A DNA stretch of 7,639 nucleotides from Acidimicrobiaceae bacterium. Lineage in GTDB: Bacteria > Actinomycetota > Acidimicrobiia > Acidimicrobiales > MedAcidi-G1. The stretch spans positions 11,826 to 19,464 of the forward strand of contig PACE01000023.1 in assembly GCA_002699725.1 (NCBI GenBank), in the 5' to 3' direction. Positions 1-5,626 of the stretch are shown here, in pieces. The position numbers were made by a program, and so were the translations under genes. Every line of letters starts with the position of its first letter. Position 1 is the first letter of the stretch. The notes under the pieces were generated by a model. That model searched no databases. It was not told the origin of the DNA and saw only the letters and a program-made list of their open reading frames with translations.

Positions 1-181
1 CGTCGCCTTCCCGGTGTGGCGACGTCAGCATGACCGACCGGGGTTGGCCCGATTTGCGACCGATCGTGGTCAACTCGAGTACCGGCATGCCGGCTGCCGC
101 CCATCCGAGCTTTCCTCCGCTGCCCTTCAGCAGGCTGCGGTGCGCCCTGTTCATCATCTTCAGGAATCGGTCGCTCGGCAC
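1..181 (-). CDS. Ddn-like deazaflavin (F420)-dependent reductase, 5' part only
   Basis: This is the N-terminal 60 codons of a gene that continues past the left edge of the window. Reading the minus strand from GTG at 181 gives a protein with FLKMMNRAHRSLLK at about residues 6-19 and MPVLELTTIGRKSGQPRSV at about 32-50. The TTxGRKSGxPR block is the hallmark of the F420H2-dependent quinone reductase / nitroreductase family (Ddn, PF04075). Known members use reduced coenzyme F420 to reduce quinones or nitro compounds; the substrate here cannot be told. An in-frame TAG at 193-191 limits the start to GTG 181 or ATG 157. GTG 181 is preferred because family members usually have a few residues before the FLK segment, and because a TAGAAT hexamer lies 6 nt upstream. 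The gene is divergent from the esterase at 301. The family call is fairly sure; the function is inferred. Confidence 0.8.
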   Translation of the reverse strand, partial: MPSDRFLKMMNRAHRSLLKGSGGKLGWAAAGMPVLELTTIGRKSGQPRSVMLTSPHREGD

Positions 182-204
182 GGATCGATTCTAGGTCCGT
201 GCCG
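176..204. repeat. Perfect 9-bp inverted repeat over the start of the Ddn-like gene
   Basis: The arms CGGCACGGA (176-184) and TCCGTGCCG (196-204) are perfect reverse complements separated by 11 bp, so arm centres are about two helical turns (20 bp) apart. The dyad covers both the GTG start (181-179) and the TAGAAT hexamer (193-188) of the minus-strand gene. That position suits an operator for a dimeric repressor, or a hairpin at the mRNA 5' end. It lies in the divergent region shared with the esterase. The symmetry is seen directly; the regulatory role is inferred. Confidence 0.5.
182..193 (-). promoter_or_regulatory. Candidate leaderless -10 element (TAGAAT) for the Ddn-like gene
   Basis: On the minus strand TAGAAT (193-188) is followed by 6 nt and then GTG at 181, so transcription would begin at or beside the start codon. 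No Shine-Dalgarno sequence is visible, and no TTGACA-like -35 is present at 17 bp spacing. This layout is typical of leaderless actinobacterial genes. The hexamer alone is a weak signal, but its spacing agrees with two other genes here. Confidence 0.45.
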
Positions 205-300
205 GCACTGCGGGAGTCGGCCGTGGGGATCATCTGATGTGCAGTCGGTTGTCTGGGGAAGGGTTTGTGCCACCGGGCCTTGGGCGTCAGGCTCATCCCC

Positions 301-1440
301 ATGGTCGACATCCAGGGAACGTGCGACGCCGGCTATGGGTCAGTCCGGGACGCCTTCGAGAAGAACTTCGAAATGGGCGACCTCGGCGCAACATGTGCGG
401 TCGTCGTGGACGGTGAGACGGTGGTCGACCTGTGGGGAGGCACCGCCGATGTGGCCGGAGACCAGATCTGGGAGCGCGACACAATCGTCAACGTCTGGTC
501 GACGACCAAGACCATGGCTGCCCTGTGCGTGCTCATGCTCCACGACCGCGGCGCCCTCGACGTCGACCAACCGGTCGCCGACCTTTGGCCCGAGTTCGCC
601 GAGAACGGTAAAGAAGCCGTCCTGGTCCGCCACCTTCTCTCCCATTCGGCGGGCCTGCCCGGGTTCGACGCACCGATCGAGGAGGACCAGTTGTTCGACT
701 GGGACTACGTGTGCGCGCGCCTGGCGTCCCAGGCCCCGTGGTGGACGCCCGGCACGAAGTCCGGGTACCACTCGATGACCCAGGGCTGGCTGCTCGGTGA
801 GGTGCTTCGTCGAGTCGATGGGCGCACCATGGGAACCTTCTTCGCTGAGGAGGTCACCGGCCCGATCGGCGCCGACTTCCACATCGGCCTCGCCGACGAG
901 CACTTCAGCAGGGTGGCCGAACTCGACACCGCCGGTGTGGAGGCTCCCCGGATGGACGATCGACCCCACTCGGAGATGGCGGAGCGATTCGAGGCCCATG
1001 GACGGATGGGCGCGGAGATCGGCAACACCGACCGTTGGCGCCGCGCCGAGTTCCCGGCGGCCAACGGCCATGGGAATGCCCGCTCGGTGGCCGAGGTCCA
1101 CAGCGTCCTCGCCTGCGGGGGCGCCGCACGTGGGACGACGCTGCTGTCCCCGGAAACCGTGGAACGGATCTTCGAGGTCCAGACCGACGACCACGACCCG
1201 ATCCTCGGTGGACCGATCCGTTACGGCCTGGGTTTCGGGCTCCCCAGCGAGTCCATGCCGATCAGCCCGAACCGGCGTGCCTGCTTCTGGGGTGGCTGGG
1301 GTGGGTCCCTGGCCGTCATCGATGTGGAGGCCGGGATGTCGGTGGCCTACATGATGAATCGCATGTCGTCGGAACTCCGCTTCGATGGCCGGGCTGGTCG
1401 GATCCTGATGGCTGCACATGCTGCCCGATCGGCCTCCTAG
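301..1440 (+). CDS. Serine hydrolase, beta-lactamase / family VIII esterase type
   Basis: This 379-residue protein is a penicillin-binding-protein-fold serine hydrolase related to EstB-like family VIII carboxylesterases. The nucleophile motif S67-T-T-K70 (SxxK) follows VDLWGG at 42-47. HLLSHSAGLPG at 111-121 matches the conserved LL(T/S)H(T/S)SGLP segment. Tyr156 in SGYHS is the expected catalytic Tyr. WGGWGG at 330-335 is the WGG form of the third motif, which replaces the KTG of true beta-lactamases and points to ester rather than beta-lactam hydrolysis. No signal peptide is seen, so it is probably cytoplasmic. ATG 301 is chosen because the family's GTCDxxxxxVRDAF opening begins five residues later. 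A TTG at 265 would add 12 residues. No good ribosome site is visible before either start. The substrate is unknown; short-chain esters are usual for the family. It is divergent from the Ddn-like gene and convergent with the transporter. Confidence 0.88.
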   Translation: MVDIQGTCDAGYGSVRDAFEKNFEMGDLGATCAVVVDGETVVDLWGGTADVAGDQIWERDTIVNVWSTTKTMAALCVLMLHDRGALDVDQPVADLWPEFAENGKEAVLVRHLLSHSAGLPGFDAPIEEDQLFDWDYVCARLASQAPWWTPGTKSGYHSMTQGWLLGEVLRRVDGRTMGTFFAEEVTGPIGADFHIGLADEHFSRVAELDTAGVEAPRMDDRPHSEMAERFEAHGRMGAEIGNTDRWRRAEFPAANGHGNARSVAEVHSVLACGGAARGTTLLSPETVERIFEVQTDDHDPILGGPIRYGLGFGLPSESMPISPNRRACFWGGWGGSLAVIDVEAGMSVAYMMNRMSSELRFDGRAGRILMAAHAARSAS

Positions 1441-1532
1441 ACATTCCGCGGGTGCGACTCCTTCGCTTGTCGGCACGGCCTCTCCGGACCAGGTGTTCTC
1501 GGTCGACGGGCCGATGGACTGATTTCGAGTCC

Positions 1533-2390
1533 TCAGGACCCCAGGGAGAATGAGATGACCGACGCCACGCCAAACGCTCCCCCAAGCAGTTGGAGTGGCA
1601 CCACCTTCTCATCGAGGAAGCGCCAGGCGACAGCGACGCTCACTCCCGGACAGAGGGCGATCAGCGCCGTCACCACGGCAGCCGATCCACGGAGGTAGGC
1701 CGCCGTGCTCAGGGCGAACGCTGACCCGCTGATGCACCCGAGCAGCAATCCAGGCCGTCGAATCACCTGGTCCGGCCATACGGAGCCGGAACGGGCGTGG
1801 GCGAGCGGTGACAGCACGATCACCCCGACCAGCAACATGACCAGGGCCGGAACCTCTCCTGCCGCCGGGTCGGCCCGGGTGATCAGCATCCCTGCCAGCC
1901 CGATGCTGGTACCCACTACTGCGGCCAATCCAATGACCCGACTCCGGAAAACCTCGCCGAGCCTGGGCAACCCGTCCCCACTCGACAGCAGTACGACAGC
2001 CGGGACGGCCAACAGCACCCCGAGTAGTTCGACGGTAGCTAGGTGCTGGCCGACCAATGGTCCGAGGAGCGTCGGTACGGCGATCATGGTCAAGCCGAAG
2101 CCGGGGGCGAACACGACAACCGGACCACGGGCCATTCCCTGATAGAGCAGGGGCCGGGTAAGGGCCATGAGTAGGCCGGCGAGTGCCGGCCATGCCACGT
2201 CGGTGACCTCCACAGCCTCCGGCGGCCGCACGACCACCATGAGACCGACGAGTACAACGCTGGTTGCGGTCACTGTCAGGGCGAGCGAGATGGCGGCGCC
2301 AGGCCGTCCGGACCGCCGGATGGTGACGCCCCCAAAGACGTCCCCTACTCCGAAGAACATGGCGGCCGCGACCGCCAACAACACAGGCAT
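1533..2390 (-). CDS. DMT superfamily transporter, EamA repeats
   Basis: This very hydrophobic protein of 285 residues should have about ten membrane helices, made of two tandem EamA-type halves (about 4-137 and 151-283). Each half ends in the usual pattern. The first has LLYQGMARGPVVVFAP (81-96), then LLGPLVGQHLATVELLGVLL. The second has AYLRGSAAVVTALIAL (231-246), then CPGVSVAVAWRFLDEKVV and QLLGGAFGVASVISFSLG. Family members move small metabolites or amino acids across the inner membrane, often as exporters; the substrate cannot be read from sequence. ATG 2390 is chosen over TTG 2393 because a TAGCAT hexamer sits exactly 6 nt upstream and no Shine-Dalgarno is present, which suggests a leaderless message. 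It lies 77 bp downstream of the methyltransferase on the same strand, so partial co-transcription is possible. Length is normal for the family. Confidence 0.9.
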   Translation of the reverse strand: MPVLLAVAAAMFFGVGDVFGGVTIRRSGRPGAAISLALTVTATSVVLVGLMVVVRPPEAVEVTDVAWPALAGLLMALTRPLLYQGMARGPVVVFAPGFGLTMIAVPTLLGPLVGQHLATVELLGVLLAVPAVVLLSSGDGLPRLGEVFRSRVIGLAAVVGTSIGLAGMLITRADPAAGEVPALVMLLVGVIVLSPLAHARSGSVWPDQVIRRPGLLLGCISGSAFALSTAAYLRGSAAVVTALIALCPGVSVAVAWRFLDEKVVPLQLLGGAFGVASVISFSLGS

Positions 2391-2402
2391 CAAGGGATGC
2401 TA
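2391..2402 (-). promoter_or_regulatory. Candidate leaderless -10 element (TAGCAT) for the EamA transporter
   Basis: TAGCAT (2402-2397, minus) is followed by CCCTTG and then ATG at 2390, the same 6-nt spacing as at the Ddn-like gene. There is no ribosome binding site and no clear -35. This favours the transporter having its own start of transcription at its ATG, in addition to any read-through from the methyltransferase. Confidence 0.45.
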
Positions 2403-2406
2403 TGAC

Positions 2407-2426
2407 CCGACCAGTAGAAGGGTCGG
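2407..2426. repeat. Short inverted repeat upstream of the EamA -10
   Basis: CCGACC (2407-2412) and GGTCGG (2421-2426) form a 6-bp dyad with an 8-nt centre, just upstream of the candidate -10 of the transporter. It could be an operator, or a weak hairpin at the end of the methyltransferase message. No T-run follows on either strand. In DNA this GC-rich a 6-bp dyad can arise by chance. Confidence 0.25.
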
Positions 2427-2462
2427 ATGGGCCTAGTAGCCGAGTTGGACCTTCTGGGTGCG

Positions 2463-2476
2463 CCCGCTCAGGCGGG
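2463..2476 (-). terminator. Small GC hairpin spanning the methyltransferase stop codon
   Basis: On the minus strand CCCGC-CTGA-GCGGG folds into a 5-bp all-GC stem with a 4-nt loop that contains the TGA stop codon (2470-2468). There is no U-tract after it, so it is not a standard intrinsic terminator. It may only slow or protect the message end. Confidence 0.25.
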
Positions 2477-3250
2477 TTTCCTTCCAAGAGCGGACAGGTG
2501 GACGGGACTGAGCATCCTGAATTCGGGGTTTCCCACCTGACGGAGGGTGGCGGCGGCCATCTCTTCGGTAGTGACACCCGCGGCTACGAGTCGTGGCAGG
2601 GCACGCTCAAGGGCGAGGAACCACCAGTCGCCGCCGGCTTCTCCTGGCCGCATCGTCCAAACGTGACCGTCGGCCTGGAGGTCGACCAGGCCAAGTCGAC
2701 GCATCTGGTCGATCAGCCGCAGGCCGAAGTTCGGATCTCGCCACTCCTCTTGTGTACCAGCGGACATCACGGTGTGGATGGCCCGATAGGGCTCTTCCAG
2801 GACCTGCTCGGCGAAGCCGAGGAATACGCCATCCTCGACTATCAGGTGGCCTCCGGGCCGGAGTGCATCCACCAATCGGGCGAGGACGTCCTCGCGGGTC
2901 GGCAGGTGCTGGAGGACGGCCCGGGCGTGGATCAGGTCGAATGCTTCACGGGGAAGTTCGTCGGTTTCGAGGTCGAACTCGCGGACCTCCGCATGTCCGG
3001 GGACCTCGGCATGGAATCGGACGTCTATGTCCAAGGAAAGTACCGAACCCGTGGGGCCGACCGTGTCTGCCATCCATACGGCGACGGATCCATTTCCGGC
3101 TCCCGCTTCGAGCACGTCGTGACCTGGAGCTATGCCAGCCCGGAGCAGGGCCTCGAACGTGTAGGGATCGAGGGTCTCGGCGAGCTTGTCGAGTCGAATC
3201 CGTTCGATCTCCAGTTCATCGTCCGGGGTCCCGTAGCGATCGCCTGCCAT
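2468..3250 (-). CDS. Class I SAM-dependent methyltransferase
   Basis: This 260-residue protein has a Rossmann-type methyltransferase domain at about 40-145. Motif I is VLEAGAGNG (46-54), which binds S-adenosylmethionine. Acidic residues follow strand 2 in LSLDIDVRF (71-79). FDLIHARAVLQHLP (104-117) and LRPGGHLIVED (130-140) are motifs IV-VI of the small-molecule methyltransferase group. The N-terminal helix ERIRLDKLAETLDPYT (16-31) fits a common actinobacterial subgroup of unknown substrate. ATG 3250 is chosen because it begins just before the conserved part and has TACCTT 7 nt upstream. ATG 3289 would add 13 residues, but its AAGGAG lies only one nucleotide from the start, which is too close. 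It is divergent from the glutamine amidotransferase and upstream of the transporter. The acceptor is unknown. Confidence 0.85.
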   Translation of the reverse strand: MAGDRYGTPDDELEIERIRLDKLAETLDPYTFEALLRAGIAPGHDVLEAGAGNGSVAVWMADTVGPTGSVLSLDIDVRFHAEVPGHAEVREFDLETDELPREAFDLIHARAVLQHLPTREDVLARLVDALRPGGHLIVEDGVFLGFAEQVLEEPYRAIHTVMSAGTQEEWRDPNFGLRLIDQMRRLGLVDLQADGHVWTMRPGEAGGDWWFLALERALPRLVAAGVTTEEMAAATLRQVGNPEFRMLSPVHLSALGRKPA

Positions 3251-3263
3251 GGAGGCCAAGGTA
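3251..3263 (-). promoter_or_regulatory. Candidate leaderless -10 element (TACCTT) for the methyltransferase
   Basis: TACCTT (3263-3258, minus) is followed by 7 nt and then ATG 3250. This supports the shorter start of the methyltransferase. There is no -35 match. It is a weaker hexamer than those at 188-193 and 2397-2402. Confidence 0.35.
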
Positions 3264-3366
3264 TTGGGTGAAGCGGGCTGTCGGTGCATTCTCCTTGCGA
3301 CTCGACCAATAGAACGGCCGGGGGGCCTGTCACCGCGAGACGTCATTTCCAACAATGGGAGATGCC

Positions 3367-3372
3367 TAGCCT
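3367..3372 (+). promoter_or_regulatory. Possible -10 (TAGCCT) for the glutamine amidotransferase
   Basis: TAGCCT in the 175-bp divergent gap fits TANNNT and would give a leader of roughly 47 nt ahead of GTG 3426. No -35 was recognised. This is weak evidence, offered only as the best hexamer on this strand in the gap. Confidence 0.2.
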
Positions 3373-3414
3373 TGGAGCCGGTCCGACTGGACTCGTACCC
3401 ACTGCCACCGACAT

Positions 3415-3420
3415 AAGGGA
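3415..3420 (+). promoter_or_regulatory. Ribosome binding site (AAGGGA) deciding GTG 3426
   Basis: AAGGGA ends 5 nt before GTG 3426 and resembles a Shine-Dalgarno core. It supports GTG as the start. The overlapping ATG at 3424 is in another frame and gives no long protein. Confidence 0.5.
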
Positions 3421-3425
3421 TCGAT

Positions 3426-4148
3426 GTGCGCCTGCTTGTCCTACAACACATCGACTGTGAACATCCGGCACAGTTGCGGCGCTTCCTCGAACATGATGGC
3501 GTCGACTGGACCGCTGTTGAACTCGACGAGGGAGAGCCGATTCCACCACTCGAAGGGTTCGACGCAATGTGGGTGATGGGTGGGCCGATGGACGTGTGGG
3601 ACGTCGACGAGCACCCATGGCTACTCGAGGAGAAGGCGGCAATCCGGCGCTGGGTGGCGGATCTGGGTCGGCCCTTTCTGGGAATTTGCCTTGGGCACCA
3701 ACTGCTTGCCGATGCTCTCGGCGGCAGGTGTGGTCACCAGCAACCCCCGGAGATCGGCGTCTTAGAGGTGGCGCTGACCCCGGAAGGACGCAAAGATCCG
3801 ATCTTTTTCGAGATGCCGACAATCCAACGGGCACTTCAGTGGCACTCGGTCAAGGTCGTGGAGCCGCCACCTGAGGCGGTCGTGCTCGCATCGTCCGATC
3901 TCTGCCCGATCCAGGCGATGCGCGTCGGCCGCCACGCTTGGTCGATGCAATACCACGTCGAGGTCGAAGCAGACACGGTGCCCACGTGGGGGACCGTGCC
4001 TGAATACCGAGCAGCGCTGGAGTCAACGCTCGGTCCAACTGCCTTGACGGGCCTTGCCGAGGACGCTGAGCGTTGCATGGACGACTTCGTGGCAAATTCC
4101 AAACAGCTCTACGACAACTTCGTCAACGCCGTCCAACAGTCAGGTTGA
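3426..4148 (+). CDS. Type 1 glutamine amidotransferase (GMP synthase GATase-like)
   Basis: This 240-residue stand-alone class I glutamine amidotransferase has the complete triad. Cys88 lies in the nucleophile elbow GICLGHQL (86-93), with His177 and Glu179 in QYHVE (175-179). VMGGPMDVWD (50-59) is the oxyanion-side loop seen in GuaA-like GATases. The enzyme should hydrolyse glutamine and deliver ammonia to an acceptor. No synthetase domain is fused to it, and no obvious synthetase partner is in the window. Relatives of this size are often annotated only as GMP synthase-like and include gamma-glutamyl peptide hydrolases such as PuuD-type proteins; the true substrate is open. GTG 3426 is chosen from the AAGGGA 5 nt upstream and because the family's first strand (MRLLVLQH) starts there. 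It is divergent from the methyltransferase and is followed after 129 bp by the DUF2237 gene. Confidence 0.9.
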   Translation: MRLLVLQHIDCEHPAQLRRFLEHDGVDWTAVELDEGEPIPPLEGFDAMWVMGGPMDVWDVDEHPWLLEEKAAIRRWVADLGRPFLGICLGHQLLADALGGRCGHQQPPEIGVLEVALTPEGRKDPIFFEMPTIQRALQWHSVKVVEPPPEAVVLASSDLCPIQAMRVGRHAWSMQYHVEVEADTVPTWGTVPEYRAALESTLGPTALTGLAEDAERCMDDFVANSKQLYDNFVNAVQQSG

Positions 4149-4176
4149 GGCGAAGGTCCTCTTGGACACCTGACGG

Positions 4177-4203
4177 ACATCTGAGGTCTCAGTAGGTAGA
4201 TGT
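4177..4203. repeat. Nested dyads in the amidotransferase-DUF2237 gap
   Basis: ACATCT (4177-4182) pairs with AGATGT (4198-4203), and inside them CTGAG-GT-CTCAG (4181-4192) is a second dyad sharing two bases, so the two cannot form together. They lie 28 nt after the stop of the amidotransferase gene and upstream of the DUF2237 gene. They could be part of a weak terminator or an operator. No T-run follows. Confidence 0.3.
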
Positions 4204-4277
4204 TCAACGGGCGCGAGTTCTCGTAGGTCGAGCGGAGTCGGTAAGACTGGGTGCATGACAAAGTCGGACGCGAACTG

Positions 4278-4643
4278 ATGGCCGTGAACGTGCTCGGTGG
4301 CGAACTGGTTGACTGCAGCCACGATCCGCTCACCGGCTTCTACCGGGACGGCTGCTGCAACACCGGTGCCGACGACATGGGCGTCCACACCGTGTGCACC
4401 GTGATGACCGCCGAGTTCCTCGAGTTCTCGGCCCAGGCCGGCAATGACCTGTCGACGCCGCGCCCCGGGTTCGCCGGTCTCCTGCCGGGGGACCGCTGGT
4501 GCCTCTGCGCCTCCCGTTGGCAGGAGGCCCACAAGGCCGGGTACGCCCCGAAGGTGGTCCTCGAGGCGACCCACATCCTCACGCTCGAATGGGTTGACGC
4601 CGATGCCTTGCGTGCGTCCGGCGTCGACGCGCCAACGCCCTAG
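4278..4643 (+). CDS. DUF2237 family small cysteine-rich protein
   Basis: This 121-residue protein matches the DUF2237 family (PF09996) along its whole length. It has NVLGGEL (4-10), DPLTGFYRDGCCNTG (16-30), GVHTVCTVMTAEFLEF (35-50), GNDLSTPRP (55-63), GDRWCLCASRW (71-81) and PKVVLEATH (91-99). Six cysteines are present: Cys13, Cys26-Cys27, Cys40, Cys75 and Cys77. The CxC and CC pairs could bind a metal or form disulfides, but the biochemical role of the family is unknown. ATG 4278 is chosen as the only ATG in frame before the conserved block. GTG 4251 would add nine residues and cannot be excluded; neither has a strong ribosome site. No signal peptide is seen. It follows the amidotransferase on the same strand and converges with the SDR gene. 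Confidence 0.85.
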   Translation: MAVNVLGGELVDCSHDPLTGFYRDGCCNTGADDMGVHTVCTVMTAEFLEFSAQAGNDLSTPRPGFAGLLPGDRWCLCASRWQEAHKAGYAPKVVLEATHILTLEWVDADALRASGVDAPTP

Positions 4644-4709
4644 CCGGTTGTGACGAAGTCGGGCCACCGCGTCGCCATTGTTTCCAGTTTCGGCATCTGC
4701 CCTGACGGC

Positions 4710-5534
4710 CTAGCCACCGGCCGACCTTTCGTCTGCCGGCGGTTCCTCCGGAAGGTTCGGTCGCCAGGAGACCCCGTTCACATGGCCACCCCCATCGGCG
4801 AAAATGGTGTTCCCGTTGACATAACGGGCGTCGTCTGAAGCCAGGAACAGCGCCACCCCGCCGATGTCCTCCTCGGGATCACCCATACGGCCCATGACGT
4901 TGTTCGCCTCGGCATGGGCGGCCTGTTCCGGGTTGGCCGCTGCGAACGCCAGGAACGCATCGCTACGGGCCGCCGGGCAGATCACGTTGCATCGGATCTG
5001 GTGGGGCCCCCACTCAACGGCCGCCGTACGGGTCAGGGTGCGCAGCGCCTCTTTCCCAGCGTTGTATTCGAGGGTGTACATGTGGGCGTTCACCCCATTT
5101 AGGGAACACACGTTGATGATCGAGCCGCCCCCCCGTTCCCGCATGTGGGGCAAAGCTGCGGTCATCGTCCAGAAGGCCGCGTAGTAGGCCACGTCCAGAC
5201 CGTGCTGTAACAACTCGTCGGTCTTCGACTCAATGCGACCGATACGGCCGCCACCCCACGCGTTGTTGACCAGGATGTCGACACCGCCATAGTGACCCAC
5301 CGCCGCCTCGATACAGCCCACGGCCTGGTCGCGCACGGTGACGTCGGTTGCGACGAACAGCGCCTCGGCTCCCAGGGCTTCGACCTCGGCGACGGTCCGG
5401 GTCCCGGTCTCGGTATTGCGTTCGGCGACCACCACCCGGGCGCCCTCCCGGGCAAACCGTCGGGCGATACCCGCACCGATTCCCGTTCCGGCGCCGGTCA
5501 CTACCGCGACCTGGCCGTTCAGTCGTCCGTGCAT
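4710..5534 (-). CDS. Short-chain dehydrogenase/reductase (SDR) with atypical active site
   Basis: This 274-residue NAD(P)-dependent oxidoreductase of the classical SDR fold has the cofactor motif TGAGTGIG at 13-20, D64 in ATDV, NNAW at 90-93 (usually NNAG), Ser144 in NVCSLNG, and Tyr157-xxx-Lys161 in EYNAGKEAL. Glu38 at the end of strand 2 hints at NAD preference, although the adjacent Arg39 keeps NADP possible. The catalytic Asn normally in the LDVN(L/Y) segment aligns with Ala116 in LDVAYYAAF. The substrate loop reads CPAARSDAF (186-194). A C-terminal tail of about 24 residues follows the FADGGG end of the core. ATG 5534 is chosen because AGGGGAG lies 7 nt upstream on its strand. It is last in a same-strand run with the lipoprotein (92 bp away) and the DUF1214 gene. 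The substrate is unknown. Confidence 0.92.
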   Translation of the reverse strand: MHGRLNGQVAVVTGAGTGIGAGIARRFAREGARVVVAERNTETGTRTVAEVEALGAEALFVATDVTVRDQAVGCIEAAVGHYGGVDILVNNAWGGGRIGRIESKTDELLQHGLDVAYYAAFWTMTAALPHMRERGGGSIINVCSLNGVNAHMYTLEYNAGKEALRTLTRTAAVEWGPHQIRCNVICPAARSDAFLAFAAANPEQAAHAEANNVMGRMGDPEEDIGGVALFLASDDARYVNGNTIFADGGGHVNGVSWRPNLPEEPPADERSAGG

Positions 5535-5541
5535 CGCGCTT

Positions 5542-5548
5542 CTCCCCT
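5542..5548 (-). promoter_or_regulatory. Shine-Dalgarno site (AGGGGAG) of the SDR gene
   Basis: AGGGGAG on the minus strand is separated by 7 nt from ATG 5534. It is the best ribosome site in the window, and it settles the SDR start against longer in-frame readings upstream. Confidence 0.65.
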
Positions 5549-5560
5549 CGTCGTACCGAC

Positions 5561-5566
5561 ATGGTA
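5561..5566 (-). promoter_or_regulatory. Possible -10 (TACCAT) of the SDR gene
   Basis: TACCAT on the minus strand fits TANNNT and would give a leader of about 20 nt that includes the Shine-Dalgarno site. No -35 match was found. If real, the SDR gene can be transcribed apart from the lipoprotein gene. Confidence 0.25.
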
Positions 5567-5626
5567 GGCAAGGAGTCGTGAGAGCACTCAGCCGACGAGC
5601 CACGGTCTCGTCGAGGAGGTTGCCGA

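Noticed and set aside
1..24. 7-bp inverted repeat CGTCGCC / GGCGACG with a 10-nt centre at the window edge
   Set aside because: It lies within coding sequence, with no promoter or gene end nearby. It is probably chance at this GC content.
82..93. 12-bp perfect palindrome CCGGCATGCCGG
   Set aside because: It lies inside the Ddn-like coding sequence, over the conserved Gly-Met-Pro codons. Codon choice in GC-rich DNA explains it.
14..778. A 254-codon plus-strand frame from the left edge into the esterase
   Set aside because: Its first part is antisense to the Ddn-like gene and its second part is a shifted frame of the esterase. The translation is Ser/Arg/Pro-rich with no domain.
340..1476. A 378-codon open frame on the minus strand, antisense to the esterase
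   Set aside because: The plus-strand frame has clear SxxK, Tyr and WGG motifs. The antisense protein shows no family signal and is rich in Gly, Arg, Pro and His, as expected for the shadow of a GC-rich gene.
1441..1532. Search for a bidirectional terminator between the convergent esterase and transporter genes
   Set aside because: Only 4-bp stems (such as TCGG/CCGA near 1499-1514) were found, with no T-run. This is not enough to call a terminator.
1609..2577. A 322-codon minus-strand frame overlapping the transporter and the end of the methyltransferase
   Set aside because: It is a shifted frame of two real genes. Its translation is Arg/Gly/Pro-rich and has no membrane helices or domain.
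2402..3271. A 289-codon open frame on the plus strand across the methyltransferase
   Set aside because: It mirrors the methyltransferase gene codon for codon (same phase on the opposite strand). It has no recognisable domain, while the minus frame carries all SAM-binding motifs.
4140..4667. A 175-codon minus-strand frame over the DUF2237 gene
   Set aside because: It is antisense to a full-length DUF2237 match and has no motif of its own.
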